Shown here: piece after piece, positions 15,830 through 24,941 of the stretch
Layout: every line of letters begins with the position of its first letter
Numbering within the stretch: position 1 is the stretch's first letter
Source: Candidatus Devosia phytovorans
Lineage (GTDB): Bacteria > Pseudomonadota > Alphaproteobacteria > Rhizobiales > Devosiaceae
Direction of reading: 5' to 3'
Assembly: GCA_029202405.1 (NCBI GenBank)
Contig: CP119312.1
Span: forward strand, 67,001-131,000
DNA: 64,000 nucleotides
Program-made: the position numbers and the translations under genes
The notes under the pieces: model-generated
What the model saw: only the letters and a program-made list of their open reading frames with translations
Told to the model about the DNA's origin: nothing
The model's database searches: none

Positions 15830-17380
15830 ATGTCCGAGACAATGACCCGCCCCCGGCCGACAACGCTGGTGTTGAATGCCGCCGACAATATCGCCGTGGC
15901 ACTGACCAATCTCGATGTTGGAACCGCTACGCCGCAGGGCGTCAACATTATGCGACGTGTGCCGCGCGGGCACAAGTTTGCCACCCGCGGCATTACGGCG
16001 GGTGAGGCGGTGGTCAAGTTCGGGCAGATCATCGGTTTTGCCAAGGAAGCCATTCCCCCCGGCGATTGGGTGCATGAACATAATTGCGGCATGGGCGGGC
16101 CGGACGGTACGCTGAGCCACGACTATGCCTTTGCCGAGGGCGCGGTGGCGCCGGAAATGATTCCTGCGTCCCAGCGTGCGACGTTCGAGGGTTATCTCCG
16201 TCCCAATGGCAAGGTGGGAACACGCAATTACATCGGCATCCTGACCTCGGTGAACTGTTCGGCCACCGTCGCCAAATTTGTCGCCGAGGCGATCAATCGC
16301 TCGGGCATTCTCGACGATTATCCAGAGATCGACGGCGTGGTGCCCTTCGTCCATGGCACCGGCTGCGGCATGGAGAGCCGTGGGGAAGGCTTCGATATTC
16401 TGAAGCGCACCCAGTGGGGCTATACATCCAATCCAAACCTGGGCGCGGCGCTGCTGGTGGGTCTGGGCTGTGAAGTGTTCCAGATCGGCCGGATGAAGGA
16501 AATCTACGGCGTCGAGGACGGCGAGACCTTCCAGACGATGACGATCCAGGAGCGCGGTGGCACGCGCAAGATGATCGAGTGGGGCGTCGAAAAGGTCAAG
16601 GAAATGCTGCCGGTGGCCGCCGCCGCGCGGCGCGAGACCATGGATGCGTCCCATCTGACGCTGGCGCTGCAATGTGGTGGATCGGATGGCTATTCAGGCA
16701 TTACCGCCAATCCGGCGCTGGGCTATGCCGCTGATATCCTGGTGCGCAATGGTGGCACGGCCATCCTCAGCGAAACGCCGGAAATCTATGGCGCGGAACA
16801 CCTGCTGACGCGCCGTGCGGTCAATCGCGAAGTGGGTGAAAAGCTGATCAGCCGGATCCACTGGTGGGAAGACTACACCCAGCGCAACCGGGGCGAAATG
16901 AACAACAATCCCTCGCCGGGCAACAAGCTGGGCGGGCTGACAACGATTTTGGAGAAGTCGCTTGGGGCGGCGGCCAAGGGCGGCACAACGCCGCTGACGG
17001 CCGTCTATGAATATGCCGAGCCGGTGACCGAAAAGGGCTTTGTCTTCATGGATACGCCGGGGTTCGATCCGGTCTCGGCGACGGGGCAGGTGGCGGGCGG
17101 TGCCAATCTTTTGGCCTTCACCACTGGCCGTGGCTCGGCCTATGGCTGCAAGCCGGTGCCATCGATGAAATTGGCGACCAATTCGGAAATGTATGCCCGC
17201 ATGACCGACGACATGGACATCAACTGCGGCGACATCGTCGAGGGTGTGTCCATCGAGGACAAGGGGCAGCAGATTTTCGACATGCTGCTCGATATCGCCT
17301 CGGGAAAGCGCACCAAGTCGGAAGAACTGGGCTATGGCGACAATGAATTCGTGCCTTGGCAGGTCGGGGCAGTGATGTGA
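15830..17380 (+). CDS. UxaA-family sugar-acid dehydratase
   Basis: This 516-residue protein has an N-terminal SAF domain (about 10-100, with VHEHNCGMGG) and the long altronate/galactarate dehydratase core: PNGKVGTRNYIGILTSVNCSA, FVHGTGCGM, ALQCGGSDGYSGITANP, and TTGRGSAYGCKPVPSMKLATN near the end. These Cys and His residues bind the iron needed to dehydrate aldonic acids. Altronate is the named substrate of the family, but the FucU/FAH/GntR context suggests L-fuconate or a similar 6-deoxy acid here. It is full length. The next gene overlaps it by four bases. Confidence 0.88.
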   Translation: MSETMTRPRPTTLVLNAADNIAVALTNLDVGTATPQGVNIMRRVPRGHKFATRGITAGEAVVKFGQIIGFAKEAIPPGDWVHEHNCGMGGPDGTLSHDYAFAEGAVAPEMIPASQRATFEGYLRPNGKVGTRNYIGILTSVNCSATVAKFVAEAINRSGILDDYPEIDGVVPFVHGTGCGMESRGEGFDILKRTQWGYTSNPNLGAALLVGLGCEVFQIGRMKEIYGVEDGETFQTMTIQERGGTRKMIEWGVEKVKEMLPVAAAARRETMDASHLTLALQCGGSDGYSGITANPALGYAADILVRNGGTAILSETPEIYGAEHLLTRRAVNREVGEKLISRIHWWEDYTQRNRGEMNNNPSPGNKLGGLTTILEKSLGAAAKGGTTPLTAVYEYAEPVTEKGFVFMDTPGFDPVSATGQVAGGANLLAFTTGRGSAYGCKPVPSMKLATNSEMYARMTDDMDINCGDIVEGVSIEDKGQQIFDMLLDIASGKRTKSEELGYGDNEFVPWQVGAVM

Positions 17381-17706
17381 GCAGCCAGCAGTCGACCATC
17401 GACTATATCCTAGAGCAGAGCGCCGGCGCTGGTACTATGACTGCGAAGAAGATGTTCGGCGAATATGGGCTCTATTGCGGCGGCAAGGTGATGGCCTTCG
17501 TCGCAGATGATAAGCTGTTCATCAAGCCGACCGAGGCGGGCCGCGCCTATCTGGGCGAAGTCACCGAGGCGCCGGCCTATCCGGGTTCGAAAATGTACTT
17601 CCTGATCGACGGCGAACGCTGGGACGATGCCGAATGGTTGGCTGGGCTGGTGAAGGCGACCGCCGACGACTTGCCGGTACCCAAGCCGAAGAAGACCAAG
17701 GTTTAG
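17377..17706 (+). CDS. TfoX N-terminal domain protein
   Basis: The 109-residue product is a single TfoX N-terminal domain: TMTAKKMFGEYGLYCGGKVMAFVADDKLFIKP, then YPGSKMYFLIDGERWDD. A GTG start at 17377 overlaps the uxaA stop (GTGA), so it is translated with that gene. The role of stand-alone TfoX-N proteins outside competence regulation is not established. Its stop codon overlaps that of the convergent methyltransferase gene. Confidence 0.85.
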   Translation: MSSQQSTIDYILEQSAGAGTMTAKKMFGEYGLYCGGKVMAFVADDKLFIKPTEAGRAYLGEVTEAPAYPGSKMYFLIDGERWDDAEWLAGLVKATADDLPVPKPKKTKV

Positions 17707-18335
17707 GCCTTTAGCTGATAGACGGTGCCGGTGCGATCTGTCGCCGAACGGGCGTCGCCAACGTCGCCAACGGGGTAGGCGGCGAGTGGCGTGAGCCGCT
17801 CGAGTGGCAGGTCGCGGCGGCCGGGGTCGCCGATCAGCACGGTCATTCCTGCTGCGGCGCAGTGGGTGAGGAATGGCAGCATGCGGCGCGCAACCTCTGC
17901 CAGATAAAAGACATCACCAGCGGCAATGATGTCGAAATTAGTTGGCGGCTCGCTGGTGACGTCCACGTCGATTAGCGGCAGGGTGACGGCATTGGCCTCT
18001 GCATTGAGGGCGAGTGCAGCGCGGCCGTTGGGATCGATCTCTGCGGCGCTGGCCATGGCGTCCATTTGGGCTGCAACGATGCCGACAAGGCCAGATCCCG
18101 CGCCGAGGTCGAGCAGGCGCTTGCCGCGCACAATATCCGGATGCGCCCGAAAATGATGCGCGAGGGCAAGGCCGCCGGCCCATTGCCAGGCCCAATAGGG
18201 TGCTGCGTCATCCGGGCCGGACAGGCGCGACAGGCGGCTGCCGGGGTGAGCCGTGTAGAGCCAGACATCGGGAAGTGCCGGAACGGGCTCCAGCCGAAGA
18301 TTGGAGCGGATGAAGCCCGTTGGATCGGTGGTCAA
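17703..18335 (-). CDS. class I SAM-dependent methyltransferase
   Basis: The 210-residue protein has the SAM-binding motif LLDLGAGSGLVGIVAAQM, an acidic end of strand two (EIDPNGRAALALNAEAN) and the NFDIIAAGDVFYL stretch. The layout is that of the ETFB/EEF1A lysine methyltransferase-like (nicotinamide N-methylase) group, so a protein lysine may be the target. A TTG start at 18335 overlaps the stop of the SMP-30 gene in a TTGA arrangement. The longer open frame upstream lies inside the SMP-30 gene and is not used. Confidence 0.85.
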   Translation of the reverse strand: MTTDPTGFIRSNLRLEPVPALPDVWLYTAHPGSRLSRLSGPDDAAPYWAWQWAGGLALAHHFRAHPDIVRGKRLLDLGAGSGLVGIVAAQMDAMASAAEIDPNGRAALALNAEANAVTLPLIDVDVTSEPPTNFDIIAAGDVFYLAEVARRMLPFLTHCAAAGMTVLIGDPGRRDLPLERLTPLAAYPVGDVGDARSATDRTGTVYQLKA

Positions 18336-19246
18336 GGGCGCTGCAACCCTTTGGCCCTGACGTTGATGCTCAGCAGATACTGGCTGGAGGTGATGAAGAG
18401 CTGGTCGCGGTTCGGACCACCGAAGGTCACGTTGGAGGTTTTGGCACCGGTCTTGATGCGTCCGAGCAGAGCGCCCGAGGCATTGTAGACATTCACTCCA
18501 AGACCGGCGCTGGTCCAGATATTGCCTTCCGTATCGAGCCGGAAGCCGTCGGACAGGCCGGAATCGATGTCGGCGAAAACCTTCGGATTGGTCAGTGTCT
18601 TGCCGTTGACGCTGAACTGACGGATCTGCGCCGGCCAATCCGGATCGTGGCTCTGGCCGGTATCGGAGACATAGAGTGTGGTTTCGTCGGCCGAGAAGGC
18701 GAGACCATTGGGCTTGGCGAAATCGTCGGCCACGACGGTCAGCGAGCCGTCTGCGGGATCGAAACGGTAGACGAAGCAGCCGTCCTGTTCCTGATCGGCC
18801 TTGTAGCCTTCGTAGTCGCTCAGGATGCCGTAGCTGGGGTCGGTGAACCAGATGGTGCCGTCGGATTTGACCACGACGTCATTAGGGGAATTGAGCCGCT
18901 TGCCCTGATGGCTGTCGACCAGCGTCGTCACCGTGCCATCCCATTCGGTGCGCAGCACGGCGCGGGCGCCGTGCGAGCAGGAGACAAGACGTCCCTCTAG
19001 GTCCCGGGTATTGCCGTTGACGAAATTGGACGGCATGCGGAATGGGGTGACACCCAGTTCGGGCACGAACTTGAGCATGCGGTTGTTGGGAATGTCGCTC
19101 CAGACCAGAAATTGGCCGTCGCCGAACCAGACGGGGCCCTCGGCCCAGAGGCATTGGTCGAAATGCACCTGCAGCGGCGCGTCGCCGATCGTCAGGTCCC
19201 TGAATGCATTGTCGATGATTTCGAGCGCGTCGCCGCCGATAGCCAT
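18332..19246 (-). CDS. SMP-30/gluconolactonase-family lactonase
   Basis: This 304-residue six-bladed propeller has the SMP-30 metal residues: Glu in LWAEGPVW, Asn-Asp in NSPNDVVVKSDGTIWFTDP, Asn in KPNGLAFS, and Asp in GLSDGFRLDTEGNIW. Members hydrolyse sugar lactones such as gluconolactone or fuconolactone. It lies one gene group from the fucU/uxaA locus and could supply the lactonase step, but it has no copy of the shared operator. The start at 19246 has a strong GGGAGG site. Translation is coupled to the methyltransferase gene. Confidence 0.88.
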   Translation of the reverse strand: MAIGGDALEIIDNAFRDLTIGDAPLQVHFDQCLWAEGPVWFGDGQFLVWSDIPNNRMLKFVPELGVTPFRMPSNFVNGNTRDLEGRLVSCSHGARAVLRTEWDGTVTTLVDSHQGKRLNSPNDVVVKSDGTIWFTDPSYGILSDYEGYKADQEQDGCFVYRFDPADGSLTVVADDFAKPNGLAFSADETTLYVSDTGQSHDPDWPAQIRQFSVNGKTLTNPKVFADIDSGLSDGFRLDTEGNIWTSAGLGVNVYNASGALLGRIKTGAKTSNVTFGGPNRDQLFITSSQYLLSINVRAKGLQRP

Positions 19247-19306
19247 GCCGTTCCTCCCGGTCTTTGTCGGCATTTGGCTTGGCTTCCAGGCGTCGCGCAA
19301 GAGGCT

Positions 19307-20203
19307 TTACTCGGCGGCAAGGCTCGTGATCGTGGGCTGAACACCGACCAGGGAGACGAGATCGAGGCCTATCAGGGCAAAGATCAGCCGGTCGATCACC
19401 GCGTTGATCGCCTCGAAGCCGTCATTCTTGGCCAGGGTCACCTCGTTCATATAGAGGTGGCGACTGATCTCGATCTGAAGGGCATGCACGCCATGCTGCG
19501 GGCGACCGTAGGTCCGGGTAGCGAAGCCGCCGGCATAAGGACGATTGCGTGCGACATTGAGGCCGGCGCTGGTGAAAATGGTTTCAGCCAAATCAATCAG
19601 GGCCGGGGCGCAGGTCGTGCCATAGCGATCGCCAAGCACAATATCGGGCGCCACCTTGTCATTGGAACGGGTGATGCGCGGCATGGAGTGACAGTCGATC
19701 AACAGGGCCACGCCAAAGGCGCTGATGGCTTCCCCCAGCAGGCGTTGCAGCGCGGCATGATAGGGGTGATAGATGCCTTCGATGCGCATGCGGGCATCGT
19801 CCAACGTCAGGCGATCGCGATAGATCGGCTTGTTCTCGGCCACCACCCTGGCCAGCGTGCCCAAGCCGGCGGCGACCCGGGGTGACGTCGTGTTGAAACG
19901 GTCGGACAGCGGCTCGACGAACATGGTCGGGTCGAGTTCCCACGGCTCGCGATTGACGTCGAGATAGGCGCGCGGAAAATGGGCGCGGATCATCGGCGCC
20001 CCAAGATGGGGAGCACGGGAAAAGAGTTCGTCCACCCAGGCGTCTTCAGACTGGCGGATCGACAGGTGGTCCAGCCGGGTCATGGCAAGGAAGCGTTCGG
20101 GATAGACGCGGCCGGAATGGGGCGAGTTGAAAACCAGCGGCGCAACGAGCCGGCGTGGCCGGATGGTTTCAAATGCTGGCTGATCCCAATAGTCGGACCG
20201 CAC
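19307..20203 (-). CDS. N-formylglutamate amidohydrolase family protein
   Basis: The 298-residue protein has the family landmarks VFNSPHSGRVYP, the acidic YLDVNREPWELDP segment, LLIDCHSMP and HALQIEISRHLYMNE. The first and third of these contain the zinc ligands. It hydrolyses N-formyl or related acyl amino acids. A GTG start at 20203 is preceded by GGGGAGG. In many Hyphomicrobiales this gene stands next to cpdR, as it does here; hut genes are absent nearby, so a role in histidine degradation is uncertain. Confidence 0.9.
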   Translation of the reverse strand: MRSDYWDQPAFETIRPRRLVAPLVFNSPHSGRVYPERFLAMTRLDHLSIRQSEDAWVDELFSRAPHLGAPMIRAHFPRAYLDVNREPWELDPTMFVEPLSDRFNTTSPRVAAGLGTLARVVAENKPIYRDRLTLDDARMRIEGIYHPYHAALQRLLGEAISAFGVALLIDCHSMPRITRSNDKVAPDIVLGDRYGTTCAPALIDLAETIFTSAGLNVARNRPYAGGFATRTYGRPQHGVHALQIEISRHLYMNEVTLAKNDGFEAINAVIDRLIFALIGLDLVSLVGVQPTITSLAAE

Positions 20204-20459
20204 GCTGCCTCCCCGATGATGCCGATTTGAGGCACCCTACTGATTTGTCTGGAGATTGTGGGCCCTCGCGGCGAAAATGTCCAGATTGTCACATGCCTGC
20301 GCCGACGATGGGCCGGCAGCTTTCCCCATTTTGCCCGGTTTGAATTTGCGATTGAGAAAACTTCGCTTAAACATCGATGGATATAGTGCGACTCAGTGGC
20401 GCCCGAAGAGCGCGCCGGGTAATCACCCGGCCTTAGAGGTTTAACGGCCGGAGAACCCG

Positions 20460-20819
20460 ATGAAGCGAATTCTGCTCGCTGAAGACGACAACGACATGCG
20501 CTCGTTTCTGACGCGCGCCCTCAAGAATGCGGGATATGAGGTCGTCTCCTTCGACAATGGCCTATCGGCCTACGAGCGGCTGCGCGAGGAGCCGTTTTCG
20601 CTGCTGCTGAGCGATATCGTGATGCCGGAAATGGATGGCATCGAGCTGGCGCGCCGCGCCACCGAACTCGATCCGGATCTCAAGGTCATGTTCATCACCG
20701 GCTTTGCCGCGGTTGCGCTCAACCCGGACAGCGATGCGCCCAAGGATGCGTCGGTGCTGAGCAAGCCGTTCCACCTGAAGGATCTGGTGAACGAAGTCGA
20801 GCGACTGCTGGCTGCGTAA
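20460..20819 (+). CDS. cpdR: cell-cycle response regulator CpdR
   Basis: This 119-residue single-domain receiver is nearly identical in pattern to alphaproteobacterial CpdR: KRILLAEDDNDMRSFL, the phosphoacceptor Asp52 in LLSDIVMPEMDG, FITGFAAVAL, and LSKPFHLKDL with the conserved Lys. Unphosphorylated CpdR works as a ClpXP adaptor that controls regulated proteolysis in the cell cycle; the CckA-ChpT relay phosphorylates it. A terminator follows directly, so it is monocistronic. Confidence 0.95.
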   Translation: MKRILLAEDDNDMRSFLTRALKNAGYEVVSFDNGLSAYERLREEPFSLLLSDIVMPEMDGIELARRATELDPDLKVMFITGFAAVALNPDSDAPKDASVLSKPFHLKDLVNEVERLLAA

Positions 20820-20844
20820 GCTTGAGCGGATTGCTACACACATC

Positions 20845-20868
20845 ATCCCCGCGAGAGCGGGGATTTTT
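20845..20868 (+). terminator. intrinsic terminator after cpdR
   Basis: ATCCCCGC and GCGGGGAT form an eight-base stem closed by a GAGA tetraloop and followed by TTTTT. Confidence 0.9.
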
Positions 20869-20942
20869 GTTTGTCAGTCGCCGATGCAGAGGCGCAGCCC
20901 TGATCGCTCAGAAGTGGCTGACGTTTTTGGGTAGAAGGGAAA

Positions 20943-21017
20943 TGGTGGGAGTAACAAGGATTGAACTTGTGACCCTTCGCGTGTGAAGCGAATGCTCTCC
21001 CGCTGAGCTATACTCCC
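20943..21017 (-). tRNA. tRNA-Val (anticodon CAC)
   Basis: The reverse strand folds into a full cloverleaf: acceptor GGGAGTA/TACTCCC, D arm GCTC...GAGC, anticodon stem TTCGC/GCGAA with loop TTCACAC, T arm ACAAG TTCAATC CTTGT, and an encoded CCA. It is 75 bases long. Confidence 0.95.
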
Positions 21018-21045
21018 GTCGCCAATGGCGAAAGTCTTAGAGAGA

Positions 21046-21120
21046 TGGTGGGCGTAACAAGGATCGAACTTGTGACCCCCTCGATGTCAACGAGGTGCTC
21101 TCCCGCTGAGCTATACGCCC
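21046..21120 (-). tRNA. tRNA-Val (anticodon GAC)
   Basis: The reverse strand forms acceptor GGGCGTA/TACGCCC, anticodon stem CCTCG/CGAGG with loop TTGACAT, and T arm ACAAG TTCGATC CTTGT, ending in CCA. It is closely similar to the CAC copy 28 bases away, pointing to tandem duplication and anticodon divergence. Confidence 0.95.
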
Positions 21121-21243
21121 ATCTCTCCGGGAAGGAATGGCCGCTAAGCCGTTCCAGTGGCGCGGGTAGACCATAAAACTTGGGCGGGGGTCAAGAGGGC
21201 AAATCCGGCTTTGTGGATATGTCCTGAAAAGACCGCCCGGCGG

Positions 21244-21860
21244 TCACCACATTGTCTTTGCCGCTCGTTCGGGCCAGGCCGTGTCATAGGCCTGTCCGCC
21301 GACCTGGTTTTCGCTCATGGCGGCGAGAATTTCACCTGGCGTCGGCAGGGATTTTGGGTCGATGTGCCGGGCCGGATTCCACAGTTCCGAGCGGACGATG
21401 GCCCGGGCGCACTGGAAATAGAGCTCGTCGATCTGCATGACGATGACCGAGCGCGGTGGCTTGCCGTCGACGGCGAAGCTGTCGAGTAGGTCCGGGTCGA
21501 TGCTGAGATGGGCGCGGCCATTGGCGCGAAAGGTGGTGCCGCTGCCCGGCAGCAGGAAAAGGAAGGCGGTACGCGGGTCGCGGACGATGTTGCGCAGCGA
21601 ATCCACGCGGTTGTTGCCGCGGCGATCGGGCATCATCAGGGTCTGGTCATCATGGATGCGGACGAAGCCCGGTTGGTCGCCGCGTGGCGAGCAATCGATG
21701 CCCTCGGGGCCGATCGTCGCCAGGGCCGCGAAAGGGCTGGCTTCGATCAGGCGGCGGTATTCCGGGGTCATGCGATTGGCCACCTTGACGGTGGAGGCGG
21801 CAACGGGCGCGGGGGCGAATAGAGCGCCTCAAGCTGTTCGACGGATTGAATAATGCTCAT
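21244..21860 (-). pseudogene. pyridoxamine 5'-phosphate oxidase-like flavoprotein with N-terminal frameshift
   Basis: The main frame (GTG 21783 to 21244) gives TPEYRRLIEASPFAALATIG, CSPRGDQPGFV and RGNNRVDSLRNIVRDPRTAFLFL, the FMN-binding split-barrel of the MSMEG_1061 type. The family's usual N-terminus is present in another frame from ATG 21860 (MSIIQSVEQLEALYS). The two frames join in register at a run of five G (21811-21815); one more base there would restore APVAASTVKVANRM. So either the gene is frameshifted or the assembly has a homopolymer error. A shortened product from GTG 21783 would lack a ribosome site. Confidence 0.7.
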
Positions 21861-22000
21861 GGGCAGGCCTTTACGGCGGATCAGCCCGAAGTGATGCGAC
21901 GGGAGTATGGGCTTTCGTCTAACCGATCCTATATGATGGTGGAATGACAAGGCGAACGAGTCTTTAGTCGTGTCTCCCCGCGCCCCAAAAGGAGAAAATC

Positions 22001-22405
22001 ATGGATAGCCATGCCTATAAGGTGACCCATACCGATGCCGAATGGCGCGCCAAGCTGACGCCGGAACAGTATTATATCATGCGCGAGCATGGCACGGAGC
22101 GGCCCGGATCGTGTGCGCTGCTGTATGAAAAGCGCCAGGGCGCATTTTCCTGCGCCGGTTGCGATACGCCGCTGTTTGAATCGACGCTGAAGTTCGAGAG
22201 CGGCACAGGCTGGCCGAGTTTCAATGATCCGCTGCCGGGTTCGGTCGAGACGACGACGGACCGCAGCCATGGCATGGTGCGGACGGAATGCCATTGCGCG
22301 ACTTGCGGCAGTCATCTGGGGCATGTGTTCCCGGATGGTCCGCCACCGACGGGACTGCGCTATTGCATCAATGGTGTGGCGCTGAATTTTACGCCCGCTG
22401 AATAG
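22001..22405 (+). CDS. msrB: peptide methionine (R)-S-oxide reductase
   Basis: The 134-residue enzyme reduces R-methionine sulfoxide in proteins. The zinc site is complete (Cys51 and Cys54 in CAGC; Cys99 and Cys102 in CATC), with GTGWPSF, the HLGHVFPDG loop and the catalytic Cys122 in RYCINGVAL. AAGGAG precedes the ATG. There is no signal peptide, so it is cytoplasmic. A strong terminator follows the stop. Confidence 0.97.
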   Translation: MDSHAYKVTHTDAEWRAKLTPEQYYIMREHGTERPGSCALLYEKRQGAFSCAGCDTPLFESTLKFESGTGWPSFNDPLPGSVETTTDRSHGMVRTECHCATCGSHLGHVFPDGPPPTGLRYCINGVALNFTPAE

Positions 22406-22411
22406 CTTAGA

Positions 22412-22436
22412 GGCCCGGAGCGATCCGGGCCTTTTT
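22412..22436 (+). terminator. intrinsic terminator after msrB
   Basis: GGCCCGGA and TCCGGGCC form an eight-base stem with a GCGA tetraloop, followed by five T. The T-run touches the stop codon of convergent hrpB. Confidence 0.93.
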
Positions 22437-24883
22437 CATGTGCCGCGTGGCTTAGCTCTTGCAGTGGCGGCTGCGGTGATGGGATCGTCGGGCCAGAAGT
22501 GGCGGGGGTAGCGGCCCTTGAGATCCTTCGCGACGTCTTTCCAGGAGCCGCGCCAGAAGCCGGGGAGGTCGCGGGTGGTCTGGATCGGACGGTGGGCTGG
22601 CGACAATAAAATGAGCAGCAGCGGGACTTTACCGCCAGCGATGGCGGGGTGGCGGTCAAGGCCGAAGAGCTCCTGAACGCGGATTTCGAGAGCGGGACCA
22701 TTCTCGGCAGCATAGTCGATGGGGAGGTAACTCCCTGATGGCGCTGTAAAATGACTGGGCAAGAGCCGGTCGATCTCCTTACGCTGCGACCAGGGGAGCA
22801 CGGCGTCGAGGGCGTTGCCGAGATGAGCGGCGGTGATGGCGGAGAGCTTTGTTTCGCCGAGAATATAAGGCGATAGCAGGGCTTTAGCATTTACTGCCAA
22901 GGCGTCGTCGGAGAGGTCGGGCCAGTCGGTGCCGAGGGTTTGGTGCAGGTAGGTGGAGCGGGCGCGGAGGGCCTTCTGGTCCCTGGTCCAAGGAAGGGCG
23001 TTGATGTTTCTGGCGGCGGCTTCGGCCAGGAGGTCGGCGGCGGTGACCAGATCGGTGATGGGGACCGGCTCGTCGCTCAGGCGTAAAGCGTCGAGAGTGC
23101 GCGTTTTTCTGGCGCGGACACTGCCGGACTGAGCGTCGAAGGAGAGGGTTTCCGTCTCGGTTGTCTGGTGATCATACAAATCCTCGATAGTTGTACGATC
23201 AATCGCGACGGCGGAGCGAATGCGACTGCTGGCGGCGGCGCCTGTCATATCGGTCACAACAAGATACTGAGCGCTGGCAAGAGGTTCGGCCTCGTCGAGG
23301 CTGGCCTGGCGGCCATTTGCCAAGCGGAATTTGCCCCGCGCGCCGGCCGCCTGGGCGATGCGGTCGGGAAAAGCATGGGCCAGATGCCAGCATGCTGGAC
23401 GACTTCTTGTGGACTGGCCGCCAGCCAGCTTGCTCCAGCGTCTTGCGAGGGCACGTGCGTCGTCGGCACGCCTCGAACGGTCGGTTCGGAAGCGGTCGAG
23501 ACGATGGGCGAGGTCGACGGCATCGCCACCCAGACCCCGTTCGGTAACCAGCACGGCGAGCTCGGCAGCGGTGTCCGGATCGCCATCGGCGGCGACCACC
23601 ATATGAGCAAGACGGGGGTGGAGGGGGAGCCGGGCGAGGGCTTTGCCCGCGGTGGTGATGCGGCCATGGTCGTCGAGCGCATCGAGCGACTTGAGCAGGG
23701 TGATCGCCTCGTTCCAGGCCGGAGCGGGGGGTGGATCGAGCAGCGCGAGCGCTGCGGGATCGGTGACGCCCCAGTTGGCGAGGTCGAGGGCAAAGCCGGA
23801 CAGGTCGGCGGCGAGGATCTCGGGGGTGTCAAATTGTTCGAGCGCGGCGGTCTGCCCCTCGTTCCACAGGCGAATGGCGATGCCGGGGCTGGTGCGGCCG
23901 GCGCGGCCACGGCGCTGGTCGGCGCCGGCGCGGGAAACGCGGGCGGTGGCGAGCGTGGTGAGCCCGGTGTTGGGTTCGTAGACGGGGATGCGGCGGAAGC
24001 CGGAGTCGATGACGATGCGGACCCCGTCGATGGTCAGCGAGGTTTCGGCAATCGAGGTGGCGAGGACCACCTTGCGACGGCCGGGTTCTGCCGGGTGGAT
24101 GGCGCGGTCCTGCTCGGCGGGGGTGAGTTGGCCATAGAGCGGGGCGATATCGACATTGGTGGCGACGCGGGAGGCGAGGCGTTCGGCGACGCGGGTGATT
24201 TCGCCCTGGCCGGGGAGGAAGACCAAAGCGGAGCCGTCGTGCTCGCGCAGCGCGGAAAGAACGGCGGACGTGACCTGGTCCTCGAGGCGCTGCAGCGCGT
24301 CGGGTTCGCGGTGGATGGTTTCGACCGGGAAGGCGCGACCGAGGCTTTCCACGACCGGGGCATCCTGCAGCAGGCGGGCGACGCGGGCGCCGTCGATGGT
24401 GGCGGACATGACGAGGACGCGCAGATCTGGCCGGAGGGCGGCGGCGTCGAGCGCCAGGGCAAGGCCGAGGTCGCCATCGAGGCTGCGCTCGTGGAATTCG
24501 TCGAAGAGCACGGCGGCGATGCCGGTTAGTTCGGGATCATCGAGCAGCATGCGGGTGAAGACACCTTCGGTGACGATCTCGACGCGGGTGCGGCTGGAAA
24601 TTTTACTGTCCATGCGCACGCGATAGCCGACGGTGTCGCCGACATTTTCGCCGAGCAGGCGCGCCATCTGGCCGGCGGCGGCGCGGGCGGCGAGGCGGCG
24701 CGGTTCGAGCACTATGATGCGCCGGTCGCCCCGCCAGGGTGCATCGAGCAGGGCAAGGGGGACGCGCGTGGTCTTGCCGGCGCCGGGCGGGGCGACGAGG
24801 ACGGCATAGGGCCCGGCCTCCAGCGCAGCACGCAACTGGGGCAGGGCGTCGTCGATCGGTAGCGGCGGCAGGGACGAAAGCAT
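22436..24883 (-). CDS. hrpB: ATP-dependent helicase HrpB
   Basis: The 815-residue DEAH-type helicase has Walker A APPGAGKTTRVP, motif Ia EPRRLAARAAAGQMA, motif II as DEFHER (the usual HrpB form), motif III MSATID, and motif VI RRGRAGRTSPGIAIRLW, followed by the HrpB-specific C-terminal domain. The ATG at 24883 gives the family start LSSLPPLPIDDALPQL; upstream in-frame ATGs lie in or across the divergent epimerase gene. The biological role of bacterial HrpB is poorly defined; RNA metabolism is assumed. Confidence 0.93.
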   Translation of the reverse strand: MLSSLPPLPIDDALPQLRAALEAGPYAVLVAPPGAGKTTRVPLALLDAPWRGDRRIIVLEPRRLAARAAAGQMARLLGENVGDTVGYRVRMDSKISSRTRVEIVTEGVFTRMLLDDPELTGIAAVLFDEFHERSLDGDLGLALALDAAALRPDLRVLVMSATIDGARVARLLQDAPVVESLGRAFPVETIHREPDALQRLEDQVTSAVLSALREHDGSALVFLPGQGEITRVAERLASRVATNVDIAPLYGQLTPAEQDRAIHPAEPGRRKVVLATSIAETSLTIDGVRIVIDSGFRRIPVYEPNTGLTTLATARVSRAGADQRRGRAGRTSPGIAIRLWNEGQTAALEQFDTPEILAADLSGFALDLANWGVTDPAALALLDPPPAPAWNEAITLLKSLDALDDHGRITTAGKALARLPLHPRLAHMVVAADGDPDTAAELAVLVTERGLGGDAVDLAHRLDRFRTDRSRRADDARALARRWSKLAGGQSTRSRPACWHLAHAFPDRIAQAAGARGKFRLANGRQASLDEAEPLASAQYLVVTDMTGAAASSRIRSAVAIDRTTIEDLYDHQTTETETLSFDAQSGSVRARKTRTLDALRLSDEPVPITDLVTAADLLAEAAARNINALPWTRDQKALRARSTYLHQTLGTDWPDLSDDALAVNAKALLSPYILGETKLSAITAAHLGNALDAVLPWSQRKEIDRLLPSHFTAPSGSYLPIDYAAENGPALEIRVQELFGLDRHPAIAGGKVPLLLILLSPAHRPIQTTRDLPGFWRGSWKDVAKDLKGRYPRHFWPDDPITAAATARAKPRGT

Positions 24884-24941
24884 TGCCGGTTCATGGCGGA
24901 TCGGCGAGGGTAGGGCAATAGGCAGGACGGGAGACTGACGC

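Noticed and set aside
23168..24529. 453-residue glycine-rich frame opposite hrpB
   Set aside because: Antisense of a clear helicase; a product of codon bias.
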